Source: Chondrosia reniformis (lineage: Eukaryota; Porifera; Demospongiae; Chondrillida; Chondrillidae). Taken from it: a stretch of DNA of 64,000 nt. Of this stretch, positions 24,531 through 37,700 are shown piece by piece (within the stretch, counting starts at the first letter, position 1; the number at the start of each line of letters is the position of its first letter). Location: the NCBI GenBank assembly GCA_947172415.1, contig OX359190.1, positions 5,890,001 through 5,954,000 on the forward strand, written 5' to 3'. Made by a program: the position numbers and the translations under genes. The notes beneath the pieces were generated by a model. The model was given only the letters and a program-made list of their open reading frames with translations, was not told the origin of the DNA and did no database searches.

Positions 24531-25038
24531 CAGGGCAGTCCACCTAATTCGAATCTCTAGGGAATTTGAAATAACAGGAATTTTGAATTATTAGGTTTAT
24601 GTACATAACAGCAAAGTGATGTCTAAACACCAAATATAGATTTGAAATACAATGAAAAAGAGAAGATTATGCAGCCAAGTAGTAGTAGCAATGTCCTTTC
24701 TTTCCTTCCAGATGGAGTGTTGTCCACAAGATGCATAATCTCTAGTTTTCGTTCCAGAATAAGTGATTGGTACAGTGAACGTTGCATACCTAGAGAATAA
24801 CACTGTACTGAGAATGATTAATGACAATTTAGCTAAATTTCTTAACCGTTAAAAGTGTGATTACCTCCTTAATAACTATGAGCTTGCTTATTTGTGTTGA
24901 AATACTTCCGTATTCTCTACGTAGCAAACTAAAATTCCCAAAGAAATTGATATTCTGGGACTATACAGGGAACCGGAGTTCTATTCGAAATAGGTGAAAT
25001 TTCGTCAAAAACGGATTCGAATTAAGTGGACTGCACTG
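24531..25038. mobile_element. pogo/Tigger-like TIR element P2
   Basis: A 508-bp mirrored copy of P1, with TA at 24529-24530 and 25039-25040 and the same 24-bp inverted ends. It confirms that the element was in place before the inverted duplication. No transposase. Confidence 0.88.
24597..24827 (-). CDS. 76-codon open frame inside P2, doubtful
   Basis: The counterpart of the frame in P1, same start and length. Changes are clustered (DYASCGQHSIWKERKD where P1 has DYPSRRKRSIWKEKRD). Function unknown; it may be fortuitous. Confidence 0.15.
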   Translation of the reverse strand: MSLIILSTVLFSRYATFTVPITYSGTKTRDYASCGQHSIWKERKDIATTTWLHNLLFFIVFQIYIWCLDITLLLCT

Positions 25039-26894
25039 TAGTTGTATGTAATAGATATCAACCAGTTGTATGTAGAAAATGTATGCACTAGTTCTTTGTA
25101 CTAGCAATATACTATTTTTATGAAGTTAGTTTAATGTACTACTTGTATGTACTAGTTGTATGTATATACCAGATGTATGTACTAGTTAAAAGTACTAATT
25201 TTTTATATATACTAGTTGTGTGTACTAGTTTCTAGTTGGATTTACTAGTTTTATATACTAGTTTTATGTACTCTGTGGATTCACTGTATCTTTGAACAAG
25301 TTATATTTTTATGTATTAGTTTTATGTAATAGGTGTGTGTACTAGTTATATGTACTATTGAAAGTTCTAGTTGTATGTACTAGTTGTATGAACGAGAACT
25401 AGCTATATTTACTAGTTTTAGGTACTAGTTGTATGTATTAGTTCTATGTAGTAGTTGCATGTGCTAATTGTATACACAAGTTCTGTGAACTAGTTGTATG
25501 TATATGCTAGTTGTATGTACCAGCTATGTACTAGTTGTATGTTCTAGTTGTATCTACTAGATACTAGTTGTACGTACTAGTTGTAGGTACTAGTTATATT
25601 TACTATTTGTATGTACTATTTATTTGTGTGTACTAGTTATATGTACTAGTTGTATGCGCTAGCTGTATGTACTAGTTGTATGTACTATTTAAATTTACTA
25701 GGTATACGTGTATGTTCTAGTTACATGTAGTACATTTATGTACTAGTTATATGTCCTAGTTGTATGTACTAGTTGAATGCACTAGTTGTATGTACTAGTT
25801 GTGTGTCACATCACATATACTAATTATATTTACTAGTTACTAATTTTATAAACTAGTTGTACCCACTAATTTACATGTACTGGTTATATGTACTAGTTAA
25901 TAGTTGTGTGAACTAGTTGTATGACCTAATTGTAAATACTAGTTGTAAATACTAGTTGTGTGAACTTGTTGTTTGTATATAATAGTTTACGTACTAGTTT
26001 CTAGTTGCATGTACTAGTTTAAGTACTAGTTATATATACTATATGGATGCACTATTCATATGTTCTAGTTATATATTTATGTACTAATTATATGTAGTAG
26101 GTATTTACTAGTTATAGGTCCTAGTTTTATGTACTCGTTCTATGTACTAGTAGTTGTATGAACTACTTGTATGTACTATGTTTATGTACTATTTATATGT
26201 ACAAGTTATATTTTTATGTATTAGTTATTTGTTGTAGATGTGTGTACTAGTTATATGTACTAATTGCAAATACTAGTTGTATGTACTGGTTGTATGTACT
26301 AGCTATGTACTGGTTGTATGTTCTAGTTGTATGTACTAGTTGTATGTACAAGTGGTAGGTTCTTGTACTAGTTATACTAGGGGCTAAGAAGGTACTAGTT
26401 CTATGTAGTAGGTACTAGTTCTATGTAGTTGATACTAGTTGTGTGTACTATTTATAATTATTAGGTAAAAGTCTATATACTAGTTATATGTAGTAGTTGT
26501 ATGTACTGTTTATAAGTCCCTAATTTTTTTTCCTAGTTGTATGTAGTAGTTATGTACTAGTTGATTATACGAGTTGTACATTCTAGTATTATGTACTCAT
26601 TCTGTGAGCTAGTTGTATATCCTAGTTTCTAGTTGTATGTACTAGTTGTATTTACTACTTTTATTTACTAGTTGTATTTACTAGTTGTATGTACTATTTA
26701 TAATTACAATGGATGTTTATTTACTAGTTATATGTAGTAGGTGTATGTACTAGTTATATGTCCTAGCTGTATGTCGTAGTTGTATGGACTAGTTGAATGT
26801 ACTAGTTGTATGTACTAATTGTATGTAATAGTTGTGGGTATTATTTGGTATGTACTAGTTTTACATAATAGTTGTATGTATATAGTAGTTGTTA
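25039..26894 (-). repeat. 13-bp satellite, - orientation
   Basis: Complement-oriented satellite between P2 and a flipped block. Markers with CTAGTTATACTAGG recur near 26380. No gene seen. Confidence 0.93.
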
Positions 26895-27687
26895 ATATAA
26901 GCTATGTACTAGTGACTAGTACATATAACTGGTACATGCGACAAGTATATACAACTAGTAGATACAACTAGTATATACAACTAGTTCATAAAACTTGTAT
27001 ATAGCTAGTCCAGAGAACTAGTGCATACATCTTATACATACAAATGGTTCATATCTAGTACATACAACTAGTACATACAATTATTACATAGAATTAGTAT
27101 ATACAACCAGCTGATACAGCTAGTACATAAGAGTAGTACATATCCCTAGTTCTTACACATATATATAGTACATATATATAGTACGTACAACTAGTATATA
27201 CTACTAGCACATGCAACTAGAAGATGCAACTAGTACATATAAATAGTACATATAACTATTAAATATGACTAGTACATACACATATAATTAGTACATAAAT
27301 ATAGTACAAAAAAACTAGTACAGAAAACTAGTCCACACAAACAATCAAGTAATTTATAGAACTAATTCATTCCTAGTACCTAGTATAACTTGTACTATAA
27401 CCTAAAACTTGTTCAAACATCTAGTACATACAACTAGTACATACAATTAGGCAATAGCACATACAACTAGTACATATAGTTAGTCCTTAAAAATAGTACA
27501 TAACCTACTATATATAACTAGTACATACTAAAATAACACACTACTCATACATTCAACTAGTACAAATAACTACTACAATCGACTAGTACATACAAATAGT
27601 ATTGAGTACATACAACTAGTAACTACTACTAGTTCATAGAACGAGTACATAATACTATATAGAACATACAACTTAAATATACATCTA
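26895..27687 (+). repeat. Flipped satellite block, + orientation
   Basis: A 0.8-kb block with the satellite in the opposite orientation to both neighbours. Its first bases (CACTAGTACATATAACTGG on the + strand near the junction) resemble the left-arm sequence near 12780, as expected if part of the right arm inverted in place. No gene seen. Confidence 0.88.
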
Positions 27688-27856
27688 GTTGTATGAACTA
27701 GTTGTACCTATTAATTTTATGTACTAGTTGAATGTATGTACCAGTTGTATGTATATACCAATTGTATGTACTAGTTTCTAGTTGTATTTACTAGTGTTTT
27801 GTACTAGTTGTGTGGACTATGTGGATGCACGATTTGTTTGAACTAGTTACATTTTT
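27688..27856 (-). repeat. 13-bp satellite, - orientation
   Basis: A short complement-oriented stretch that mirrors 12634-12780 and abuts B2. Confidence 0.9.
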
Positions 27857-28399
27857 GGGGCGCCGCAGGTTCCCCTATATTATTTTAAGAAATTATGTTA
27901 ACGTATGGTTTCCTGTTCGTAGTCTTGTATACATATATATATATATGCAGTACAAGTTACAATATACTAAGGTAATTAACATAAATAAATAAATAATATA
28001 ATATAATATAATATAATATAAATAATCATATGACTCCAGGAAAGGACCTAGCAAGAGAATGGGCATAGTATCATAAAGTTTAGGGTATAAAACTCATTTT
28101 TAATTAAAGGATTTTTTATTTAGTTCTCGGTTTGGTAGAAAACGGAGGACAAAGTCTGTATATAAAATGCCATAGGACTATAGAAAACCTATGTGAAATT
28201 TATATTGAAACCAAGTGTTATATTAATAAAAATTATCAATTGATCAGATCACTGTGAAACCGATATATATCATGGTACATGTGTATGACAAACGTCTGGC
28301 GAAGTTTTGCTTAATTAAAATTGCAACACAATCAAGATATAATGAAGAATGCAAGTTTACGATTGCGGAATCTGGTGATGTATTATGATGTTTCCCTAG

Positions 28400-28579
28400 T
28401 GCGTCACCAACACCTCGTATGTTGCTCGGTACATATTTAATGGATTATCATGTGACGTTGGGAAAACGTCATGGCTCGTTGCAAAAGAAGATCATCCTTT
28501 CGAGAACGGCTATGACAAGTCGACGCTCTACTACGAGAAGGAGCTACGGAATAAACGAGTTGTAGCGAAGGTTAGATAA
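28400..28579 (+). CDS. Unidentified 59-codon open frame in B2
   Basis: The same frame as 11904-12083, bounded by TAG at 28397-28399 and TAA at 28577-28579, no start codon. It encodes a lysine/glutamate-rich peptide ending KRVVAKVR. It may be an exon or a fragment of a captured gene; the family is not recognised. Confidence 0.2.
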   Translation, partial: CVTNTSYVARYIFNGLSCDVGKTSWLVAKEDHPFENGYDKSTLYYEKELRNKRVVAKVR

Positions 28580-28755
28580 AGTGTATTTGTGTACGTTTCC
28601 GTTAAGTTTGAGGCAGAATTGTCCGTATATTGATGCAAAAGAAATTTGTTTAGTCGACCTTAATAAAACTTTGGTAAATGAAGCTCTGTCTTCTCTTCTT
28701 ACGCTTTTTGTTCATATTTTTACTTGTCCATGTGTAGCCATATCATACCAATACC

Positions 28756-28839
28756 ATTTTGTAACTTGTACACAAGGGACATCATATACGTATATAAAGG
28801 CCTTGACCTTTTATGTCCCTTGTGTACAAGTTACAAAAT
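28756..28839. repeat. Perfect 27-bp hairpin in B2
   Basis: Arms 28756-28782 and 28813-28839 are exact reverse complements around a 30-nt loop; same structure as in B1. Confidence 0.9.
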
Positions 28840-29997
28840 AGTTTCTAACCCTGTTGATTATGCAAATGCATGCAACCAACCATCGGTGTTCTTAGCTCCC
28901 TCACAAGGAAAATCAAATCTGCTGTGGCTATTAGCTGAGACCCCTTTAATACTGGAGCCTTTGTTGATATATGGCATGCAGATGCATCATCTTCAGTCTA
29001 TACTAAGGTGTGAAAAGGTAATTGGTAGGCCATGTGTTCTACCTTGCAATTGGATGATCTGTATCAACTACTACTCTCTATGCAGTAGTTGAGGATTTCA
29101 AAACCTGCAACAGTACTAGTGTGACTAAAGTCTTGTGCTGTTTAAAATACTGATTATCCTAGGGGTCACTTGGATCTCTTTAAATTTGTAACTTGCACTG
29201 CATGTGTAGCTAGTACTTGATTGTAATTTTAATATTGTATAGTCACTTGGCCCTCTTAAATTTGTAACTTGTACTGTGTAGTATTTGATAGTAATTTTAA
29301 TATTGCCAGTGACTTTCACTGTGTAGTGTACTTGAGTGTAATTAGCCTCACTATACTTAAGACATTCACTATGAGCAATTTTGTTATGAGATTCTACTGT
29401 ACACATGGGAAACATACACACATGGATAAGAATAAAGCCTTGTTGAACATCAATAACATAAATTTACTAGTTCTGGACGTTTCAACCCGGAAGTCTTCAT
29501 CAGTAATACAGGAAAGGGAATATCTTAGTAAATTCGTGTTCCTGAAGCTCAACAAGGCTTTATTCTCATAATGATCGCAACAAACACTCCTAATTCCTAC
29601 ACATGGACAAGTAAAATATGAACAAAAAGCGTAAGAAGAGAAGACAGAGCTTCAATTACCAAAGTTTTTAATATTATATATATATATATATATATATCTG
29701 TCAAAAAATGGCGGACGTTCGGCTAGCTTCCGTTTTCTAGCTTAAAATTAGCTTTCTCTTCCTTAGCGTAGAACATCGAACGAACGAAATGGACTTAAAA
29801 ACCACCCTTACTAATACTATGTAAAGTGAAGCTTGCGAAAAACGTTTTCTACGAGATATGGCCTTGAAAAATTGACGACCAACAAGAGTCGATCGGAAAT
29901 CAGTTAACCGGCTATCTATGGGAACATGCCAAGTAGTTCGAGTTTACTTAGGGGCGCCTGGCGCTCCACGAGTTTTTAAACTCGAAAGACTTGTTTA

Positions 29998-30914
29998 ATA
30001 TATTAGTTATATGTAATAGGTGCGTGTACTAGTTATATGTACTAGTTGAAAGTACTAGTTGAAAGTACTAGTTGTATATACGTACTAGTTGTATGTACTA
30101 GAACTAGCTATATTTACTAGTTTTAGGTACTAGTTGGGGGTATTAGTTGTATGTAGTAGTTGCATGTAGTAATTGTATGTACAGGTTCTGTGTACTAATT
30201 GTATGTATATACTAGTTGCATGTACTAGTTGTACCTACTAGTTGTATTTACTATTTGTATGTTCTATTTATATGTCTTTGCACTAGTTATATGTACTAGT
30301 TGTAGCCCTAGCTGTATGTACTAGTTGTATGTACTATTTACATTTACTAGGTATACTTGTGTGTACTAGTTATATGTTCTTGTTGCATGTACTAGTTGCA
30401 TGCACTAGTTGTATGTACTAGTCGTATGTACTAGTCACATGTAGTAATTATATTTACTAGTTACTAATTCTATGAACCAGTTTTACCTAAAAATTTTATG
30501 TACTACTTGTATGTACTAGTTGTCTGTACTAGTTGTATGTGGTAGGTGTGTGTACTTTGAATTAGTTGTAGGTTCTGGTACAAGTTATACTAGGAACTAG
30601 GAAGGAAGTCGTTCTCTATACTACTTGTGTTGTTTGTTTGAACTAGTTTTATGTACTAATTGTATGTACTAGTTGTATGGACTAGTTGTATGTACTTGTT
30701 GGATGTACTAATACTAGTTATATTCACTAGTTGTAGGTGCTAGTTGTATGTACAAGTTGTGTGTGGTAGTTGTATGTACTAATTTTATGTACTAGTTGGA
30801 TGTACTAGTTGTATGTTCTAGTTGTGTGTAATAGATATGAAAAATCGAAGATATATGAAGATATGAACAAGTTGTATGTAAAAAGATATGGGCACAAGCT
30901 TTTTGTAGTAGCTA
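29998..30914 (-). repeat. 13-bp satellite, - orientation
   Basis: Mirrors 9276-10491. The junction at the B2 side is the exact complement of the B1 side (AATATATTAG). No gene seen. Confidence 0.93.
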
Positions 30915-31735
30915 TCAGAGAGTACAGTAGTACTCTCTAAGTAGGAATGGCCCGAAAAAATGGATGCCGTATTCAATATATTACGGGTTAACACCTTATA
31001 AGTAGGCAGCTAATGCGTTTTTACCTTTTTTAAACTCATAATGTGTCTTTTTTGTACGATTTCAATTGAGGGAAGCTGTTTTCATGAGCGCATAAAGGCT
31101 CCAAGTTTGTAAATCGGTTTCTGGCCTACTTCCGGTTTTCCTCATTTTCTTCTTCTTCTTATTATTATTCTTTCTTTTATTTCACGCTATTGCATAAACG
31201 CGCTTGTAGATAAATACATTTTAGGGGCATATCGTCTAAAAGTTTTAGAAACTAGGGAATAGCTACCTATCTGTCTTCAAACGATTTGTGCAAAGACGGT
31301 TTTCTGTGTCGCATAAGGAAATTGGAACCTTTTGTCGCCATTTTCCAATTGGGAGTTCTTGGTCATCTCCTGATTTCCTTCGACTACGACGTTTCGAGTT
31401 TTCGCCAAAAAATTACAAAACTAATTTTAATAATTATATAACATTACAGAAAAAAGGAATACAAGTAAATAAAAACATTTAAAAAATGATATGAGAAGTA
31501 GGGATGGCAGTCTATGTTTGGGCGCATCGATCCCTACTTCTAGTATATCCATGAGGCGCCCAAACATAGAAGCGATGTTCATAGGTAAGTTTCAGTATGC
31601 CACTTCTGCAATGTTAGCCTTACCATATGATCCCTTTCTTGTTTCGTTACTTTTTCTAGATGTGATAGATACTGTTGCAGGGACTGCCATCCCTACTTCT
31701 CATTTCATTTTTTAAATGTTTTTATTTACTTGTAG
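30915..31735 (+). mobile_element. Foldback element E2 (longer copy)
   Basis: An 821-bp insertion starting TC, followed by a 22-nt hairpin (30917-30938, arms AGAGAGTAC/GTACTCTCT). It has a central AT-rich part with CTTCTT/ATTATT runs (about 31140-31175) and ends in a large foldback: 50-bp arms 31463-31512 and 31682-31731 with about one mismatch, plus an inner 15-bp hairpin (31511-31525 with 31556-31570). Element F (47572-48332) has the same layout with different sequence, so E and F are one structural family. Open frames at 31288-31482 and 31491-31715 show no protein signature. Confidence 0.8.
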
Positions 31736-34700
31736 ACTAGTTGTGTGAACTAGTTGTACCTACTAATTTTATGTACTAGTTGTATGTACTCTTTGTATGT
31801 ATATCCTAGTTTTATGTACTAGTTAAATGTACTAGTGTTATATATATACTAGTTGTATGGACTAGTTTCTAGTTGTATGTACTACTTTTATGTACCCGTT
31901 CTATGTACTAGTTGGATGTACTTTTTATAATAACTAGGTATATGTGTATTTACTAGTTGTGTGTACTAGGTGCATGTACTAGTTATATGTCCTAGTTGTT
32001 TGTACTAGTTGTATGTTCTAGTTCAATGTACTAGTTTTATGTACTAGTTGTATGTTCTGTTTGTGTGTACTGTTAGGATGTACTAGTTGTATGTACTAAT
32101 TGCTTGTACTAGTTGTATGCACTAGTTTTATGAAGTAGTTCTATTTTTATTTACTAGTTGTAGGTACTAGTTAAATGTAGCAGATGTATGTACTATTTGT
32201 ATGTACTATTTGTATGTACTATGTGTATGTACTATTTATAAGTACCAGTTATATGTATGTAGTAGTTATATGTTTGTGAAATAGTTATATAGACTAGTTG
32301 TATGGTCTAGCTGTATGTACTAGTTGTATGTACTATTTATAATTACAAGGTATATGTGTATTTACTAGTTATATGTAGTTGGTGGATGTACAAGTTATAT
32401 ATCCTAGTTGTTTGTCCTAGTTGTATGTACTAGTTGAATGTACTAGTTATATGTACTTGTTACTAGTTGTATGAACTAGTTGTATGTTCCAGTCGTATGT
32501 ACTAGTTGCATATACTGGTTATATGTACCAGTTAATAGTTGTGTGTAGTTGTACGACCAAATTGTAAATACTAGTTGTATTTTGGCTGGTTGTTTGTATA
32601 TAATAGTTGTATGAACTAGTTAAATGCACTAGTTTTATGTACTAGTTATATGTACTATATGGATGCACTATTTATATGTTCTAGTTATATACTTATGTAC
32701 TAATTTTATGTGGTAGGTGTTTACTAGTTATAGGTCCTAGTTTTATGTACTCGGTCTATGTACTAGTAGTTGCATGAACTACTTGTATGTACTATGTTTA
32801 TGTACTAGTTATATATTTCTGTTTTAGTTATACCTGGTAGATGTGTGTTCTAGTTGTATGTACTAATTGCTTGTACTAGTTGTATGCACTAGTTTTATGA
32901 AGTAGTTCTATTTTTATTTACTAGTTGTAGGTACTAGTTAAATGTAGCAGATGTATGTACTATTTGTATGTACTATTTGTATGTACTATGTGTATGTACT
33001 ATTTATAAGTACCAGTTATATGTATGTAGTAGTTATATGTTTGTGAAATAGTTATATAGACTAGTTGTATGGTCTAGCTGTATGTACTAGTTGTATGTAC
33101 TATTTATAATTACAAGGTATATGTGTATTTACTAGTTATATGTAGTTGGTGGATGTACAAGTTATATATCCTAGTTGTTTGTCCTAGTTGTATGTACTAG
33201 TTGAATGTACTAGTTATATGTACTTGTTACTAGTTGTATGAACTAGTTGTATGTTCCAGTCGTATGTACTAGTTGCATATACTGGTTATATGTACCAGTT
33301 AATAGTTGTGTGTAGTTGTACGACCAAATTGTAAATACTAGTTGTATTTTGGCTGGTTGTTTGTATATAATAGTTGTATGAACTAGTTAAATGCACTAGT
33401 TTTATGTACTAGTTATATGTACTATATGGATGCACTATTTATATGTTCTAGTTATATACTTATGTACTAATTTTATGTGGTAGGTGTTTACTAGTTATAG
33501 GTCCTAGTTTTATGTACTCGGTCTATGTACTAGTAGTTGCATGAACTACTTGTATGTACTATGTTTATGTACTAGTTATATATTTCTGTTTTAGTTATAC
33601 CTGGTAGATGTGTGTTCTAGTTGTATGTACTAATTATGATTATTAGGTAAAAGTGTATGTACCATTTATATGTCCTAGTTCTTTTTTCCTAGTTGTGTGT
33701 AGTGGTTATGTACTAGTTGAATATACAAGTTGGACGTTCTAGTATTATGTACTCATTCTGTGAGCTAGTTGTATATACTACTTTCTAGTTGTGTGTTCTA
33801 GTTGTGTGTACTAATCTTATGTACTAGTTTTATGTACTAGTTGTATGTACTATTTATAATTACAATTTATGTGTAGTTACTAGTTATATGTAGTAGGTGT
33901 ATGTACTAATTATATGTCCTAGCTGTTAGTCGTAGTTGTATGGACTAGTTGAATGTACTAGTTGTATGTACTAAATAGTATGTACTAGTTGTGGGTATTA
34001 TTTGGTATGTACTAATTGTATGCAAAGCTGTATGTACTAGTTGTATGTACTATTCATAAATACTAGGTATATGTGTATTTACTAGTTATATGTAGTAGAT
34101 GTATGTACTAGTTATATGTCCTAGTTGTTTGTCCTAGTTGTATGGACTAGTTGAATGTACTAGTTGTATGTACTAATTGTATGTGTTAGGTGTGTGTACT
34201 ATTTGGTATGTACTAGTTGTATGTCCAATTTGTATGTACTAGTTATACACCAGTAGTTTGTAATAGTTGTACATATATACTAGTTGTTAATATTAGCTAT
34301 TTACTAGATGTATATTCAAGTTGTATGTTCTATATAGTATTATGTACTCGTTCTATGAACTAGTAGTATTTACTAGTTTCTAGTTATAGGTACTAGTTGT
34401 AAGTACTAGTTGTATGTTCTATGTGCATGTACCAGTTGTAGATTCTTGTACTAGTTATATATGTACTAGGTAGGTTTAATTTGTATGTACTAGATACTTG
34501 TTGCATGTACCAGTTGTATGTACTAGTCAATAGTTGTAAAGTTTAGTTGAATGTACTATTTGTATTTACTAGTTGTATGTACAAGATGTATGCACTAGTT
34601 CTTGGTACAACTATATACTGGTTTTATGAACTAGTTGTATGTACTAGTTGTATGTACTAGTTGTATATAGTAGTCGCATGTACTGGTTATATGGACTAGT

Positions 34701-37700
34701 TACTTATTGTTTGAACTAGTGGTACCTATTAAGTTTATGTACTAGTTGGATGTATATACGAGTTGTATGTACTAGTTAAATGTACTAATTTTATATATAT
34801 ACTAGTTATATGTACTAGTTTCTAGTTGTATTTACTAGTTTCATGTACTAGTTGTATGTACTATGTGGATGCACTACTGAACTAGTTACATTTTTATGTA
34901 TTAGTTATATATAGTAGGTGTTTGTTCTAGTTATATGTCCAAGTTGTATGCACTAGTTGTATGTACTATTTGTATGTACTGTTAGGATGTACTAGTTGTA
35001 TGTACTAGTTGTATGTACTATTGCCTAATTGTATGTACTAGTTGAATGTACAAGATGTTTGAACTAGTTTTAGGTTCTAATACAAGTTATACTAGGTACT
35101 AGGAATGAACTAGTTCTACGAACTACTTGTTTGTTTGTGTGAACTAGTTTTCTGTACTAGTTGTATGTACTATATTTAGGTACTAATTATATGTACTAGT
35201 TGCATGTACTAGTTGCATGTACCAGTTGTATTTACTAATAGTATATACTAGTTGTAGGTTGTCTTCCTAATTATACCAGGAACTAGGGAGTTACTAGTTG
35301 TATATACTAGACACTAGTTGTATGTACTAGTTATATGTACTAGTTTCTAGTTGTGTGAACTAGTTGTACCTACTAATGTTATGTACTAGTTGTATGTACT
35401 CTTTGTATGTATATCCTAGTTTTATGTACTAGTAAAATGTACTAGTGTTATATATATACTAGTTGTATGGACTAGTTTCTAGTTGTGTGTACTAGTTTTA
35501 TGTACCCATTCTATGTACTCTTTGTATGTACTATTTATAATTACTAGGTATATGTGTATGAAGTAGGTGTATGTACTAGTTATATGTCCTAGTTGGTTTT
35601 TACTAGTTGTAGGTTCTAGGTGATTGTACTAGTTGTATGTACTAGTTGTATGTACTATGTGTGTGTACTGTTAGGATGTTCTTAGTTGTGTGTACTAATT
35701 GCATGTACTAGTTGTATGCACAAGGTTTATGAAGTAGTTCTATTTGTATGTACTATGTGTATGTACTATTTATAAGTACCAGTTATATGTATGTAGTAGT
35801 TATATTTGTGCACTAGTTATGTATACTAGTTGTATGCACTAGCTGTATGTACAAGTTGTGTGTACTATTTATAATTACAAGGTATATGTGTATTTACTAG
35901 TTATATGTAGTTGGTGTATGTACTAGTTATATATCCTAGTTGTTTGTCCTAGTTGTATGTACTAGTTGAATGTACTAGTTATATGTACTAGTTAATAGTT
36001 GTGTGAACTAGTTGTACGACCTAATTGTAATTACTAGTTGTATGAACTAATTGTTTGTATATAACAGTTGTATGAACTAGTTAAATGTGCTAGTGATATA
36101 TACTATATGGATGCACTATTCATATGTACTAATTATATATTTATATACTAATTATATGTAGTAGGTGTGTACTAGTTATAGGTCCTAGTTTTTTGTACAC
36201 CTTCTATGTACTAGTAGTTGATTGAACTACTTGCGTGTACTATTTATACATGCTAGTTATATTTTTCTGTATTAGTTATATGTGGTAGATTGTGTATTAG
36301 TTTTAGGTACTAATTGCAAGTACTAGTTGTATGTACTAGTTGTATGGACTAGTACTAGTTATATTTACCAGTTGTAGGTACAAGTTGCATGGACTAGTTT
36401 TATTTACTAGACCTACTTCTATTTAGTAGTTGTAGGTACTTGCTGTATGTAAAAGTTGTATGTAATAGTTGTATGTACTAATTGTTTGTTCTATTTGTAT
36501 ATACTAGTTGTATGTACCAGTTATATACCAGTTGTATGTATAAGTTGTATGTATTTACTAGTTATAAATAATAGCTATGCACTAGTTGTATATACAAGTT
36601 GTACGTTCTAGTATTATGTACTCGTTCTAGGAACTAGTTATATGTACTATTTTATAGTTGTATCTATTAGTTGTATGTAGTTATTGTATGAACTATTTGT
36701 ATGTACTATTTATATGTGCCAGTTATACGCGTATTTACGGGTAATATGTTTGTGTACTAGTTATATGTACTAGTTGTGTGCACTAGCTGTATGTACTAGT
36801 TGTATGTACTAGTTTCTAGTTGCATATACTAGTTTTATGAACTAGTTATATATACTATATGGATGCACTATTCATATGTACTAGTTATATATTTATACTA
36901 ATTTTATGTCGTAGGTGTGTACTAGTTTTAGGTCCTAGTTTTATGTACTACTTCTATGTACTAGTAGTTGTATGAACTACTTGTATGTACTATGTTAATG
37001 TACTATATATATGTGATAGTTATATTTTTAGGTATTAGTTATATGTGGTAAATGTGTGTACTAGTTAAATGAACAAGTTGCAAGTTCTAGTTGTATGTAC
37101 TAGTTGTATGGACTAGTACTAGTTATATTTACTAGTTGTAGATACTAGTTGTATGTACTTGTTGTATGTATATACTAGTTGTATGTACTAATTGTATGTC
37201 CTAGGTGTGTGTACTAAATGGAATGTATTAGTTGTATGTACTTTTTGTATGTACTAGTTATATGTACTAATTATATCTACTAATTGTATGTTCAAGTTGC
37301 ATGTACTGGTTGCATGAACATGTTGTGCATACTACTTCAATGTACTAGTTGTGTGTACTCGTTAGTAGTTGTTAGTTGTAGGTGTAAGTACTAGTTTTAT
37401 GAACTAGTTCCAGTTTTATGTACTAGTTGTAGGTACTAGTTGTATTTATTAGTTGCAAGTATGATTCGTATGTCCTATTTGCATGTACTAGTTGTATGTA
37501 CTAGTTGTATGTACTAGTTGTAGGTTCAAGTCCTAGTTATATTAGATACTAGGGAGGTGCTAGTTCTATGTACTAGATACTAATTATATGTACTTATTGT
37601 TTGTACCAGTTGTGTGTAATTGTACCAGTTGTATGTACTATTTGTATGTACGAGTTGTATGTACCAGTTGTATGTACTAGGTGTATGTAGTAGTTGTATG

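Larger units (their letters stand above)
27857..29997. mobile_element. Composite repeat element B2
   Basis: The inverted partner of B1 (2141 against 2142 bp), with satellite flanks matching those of B1 as mirror images. It begins GGGGCGCCGCAGG and ends with the shared terminal module: a GGGGCGCC/GGCGCTCC hairpin, then GAGTTTTTAAACTC, then GAAAGACTTGTTT. It holds the same 27-bp hairpin (28756-28839), hammerhead-like core (about 29480-29510, minus strand), inverted 75-85-bp segments and 59-codon frame (28400-28579). Confidence 0.78.

Noticed and set aside
31140-31180. CTT/ATT runs in E2 (and F) as a polypyrimidine splice tract of a host gene
   Set aside because: Shared by both foldback elements at the same relative place, so part of the element; no exon follows.
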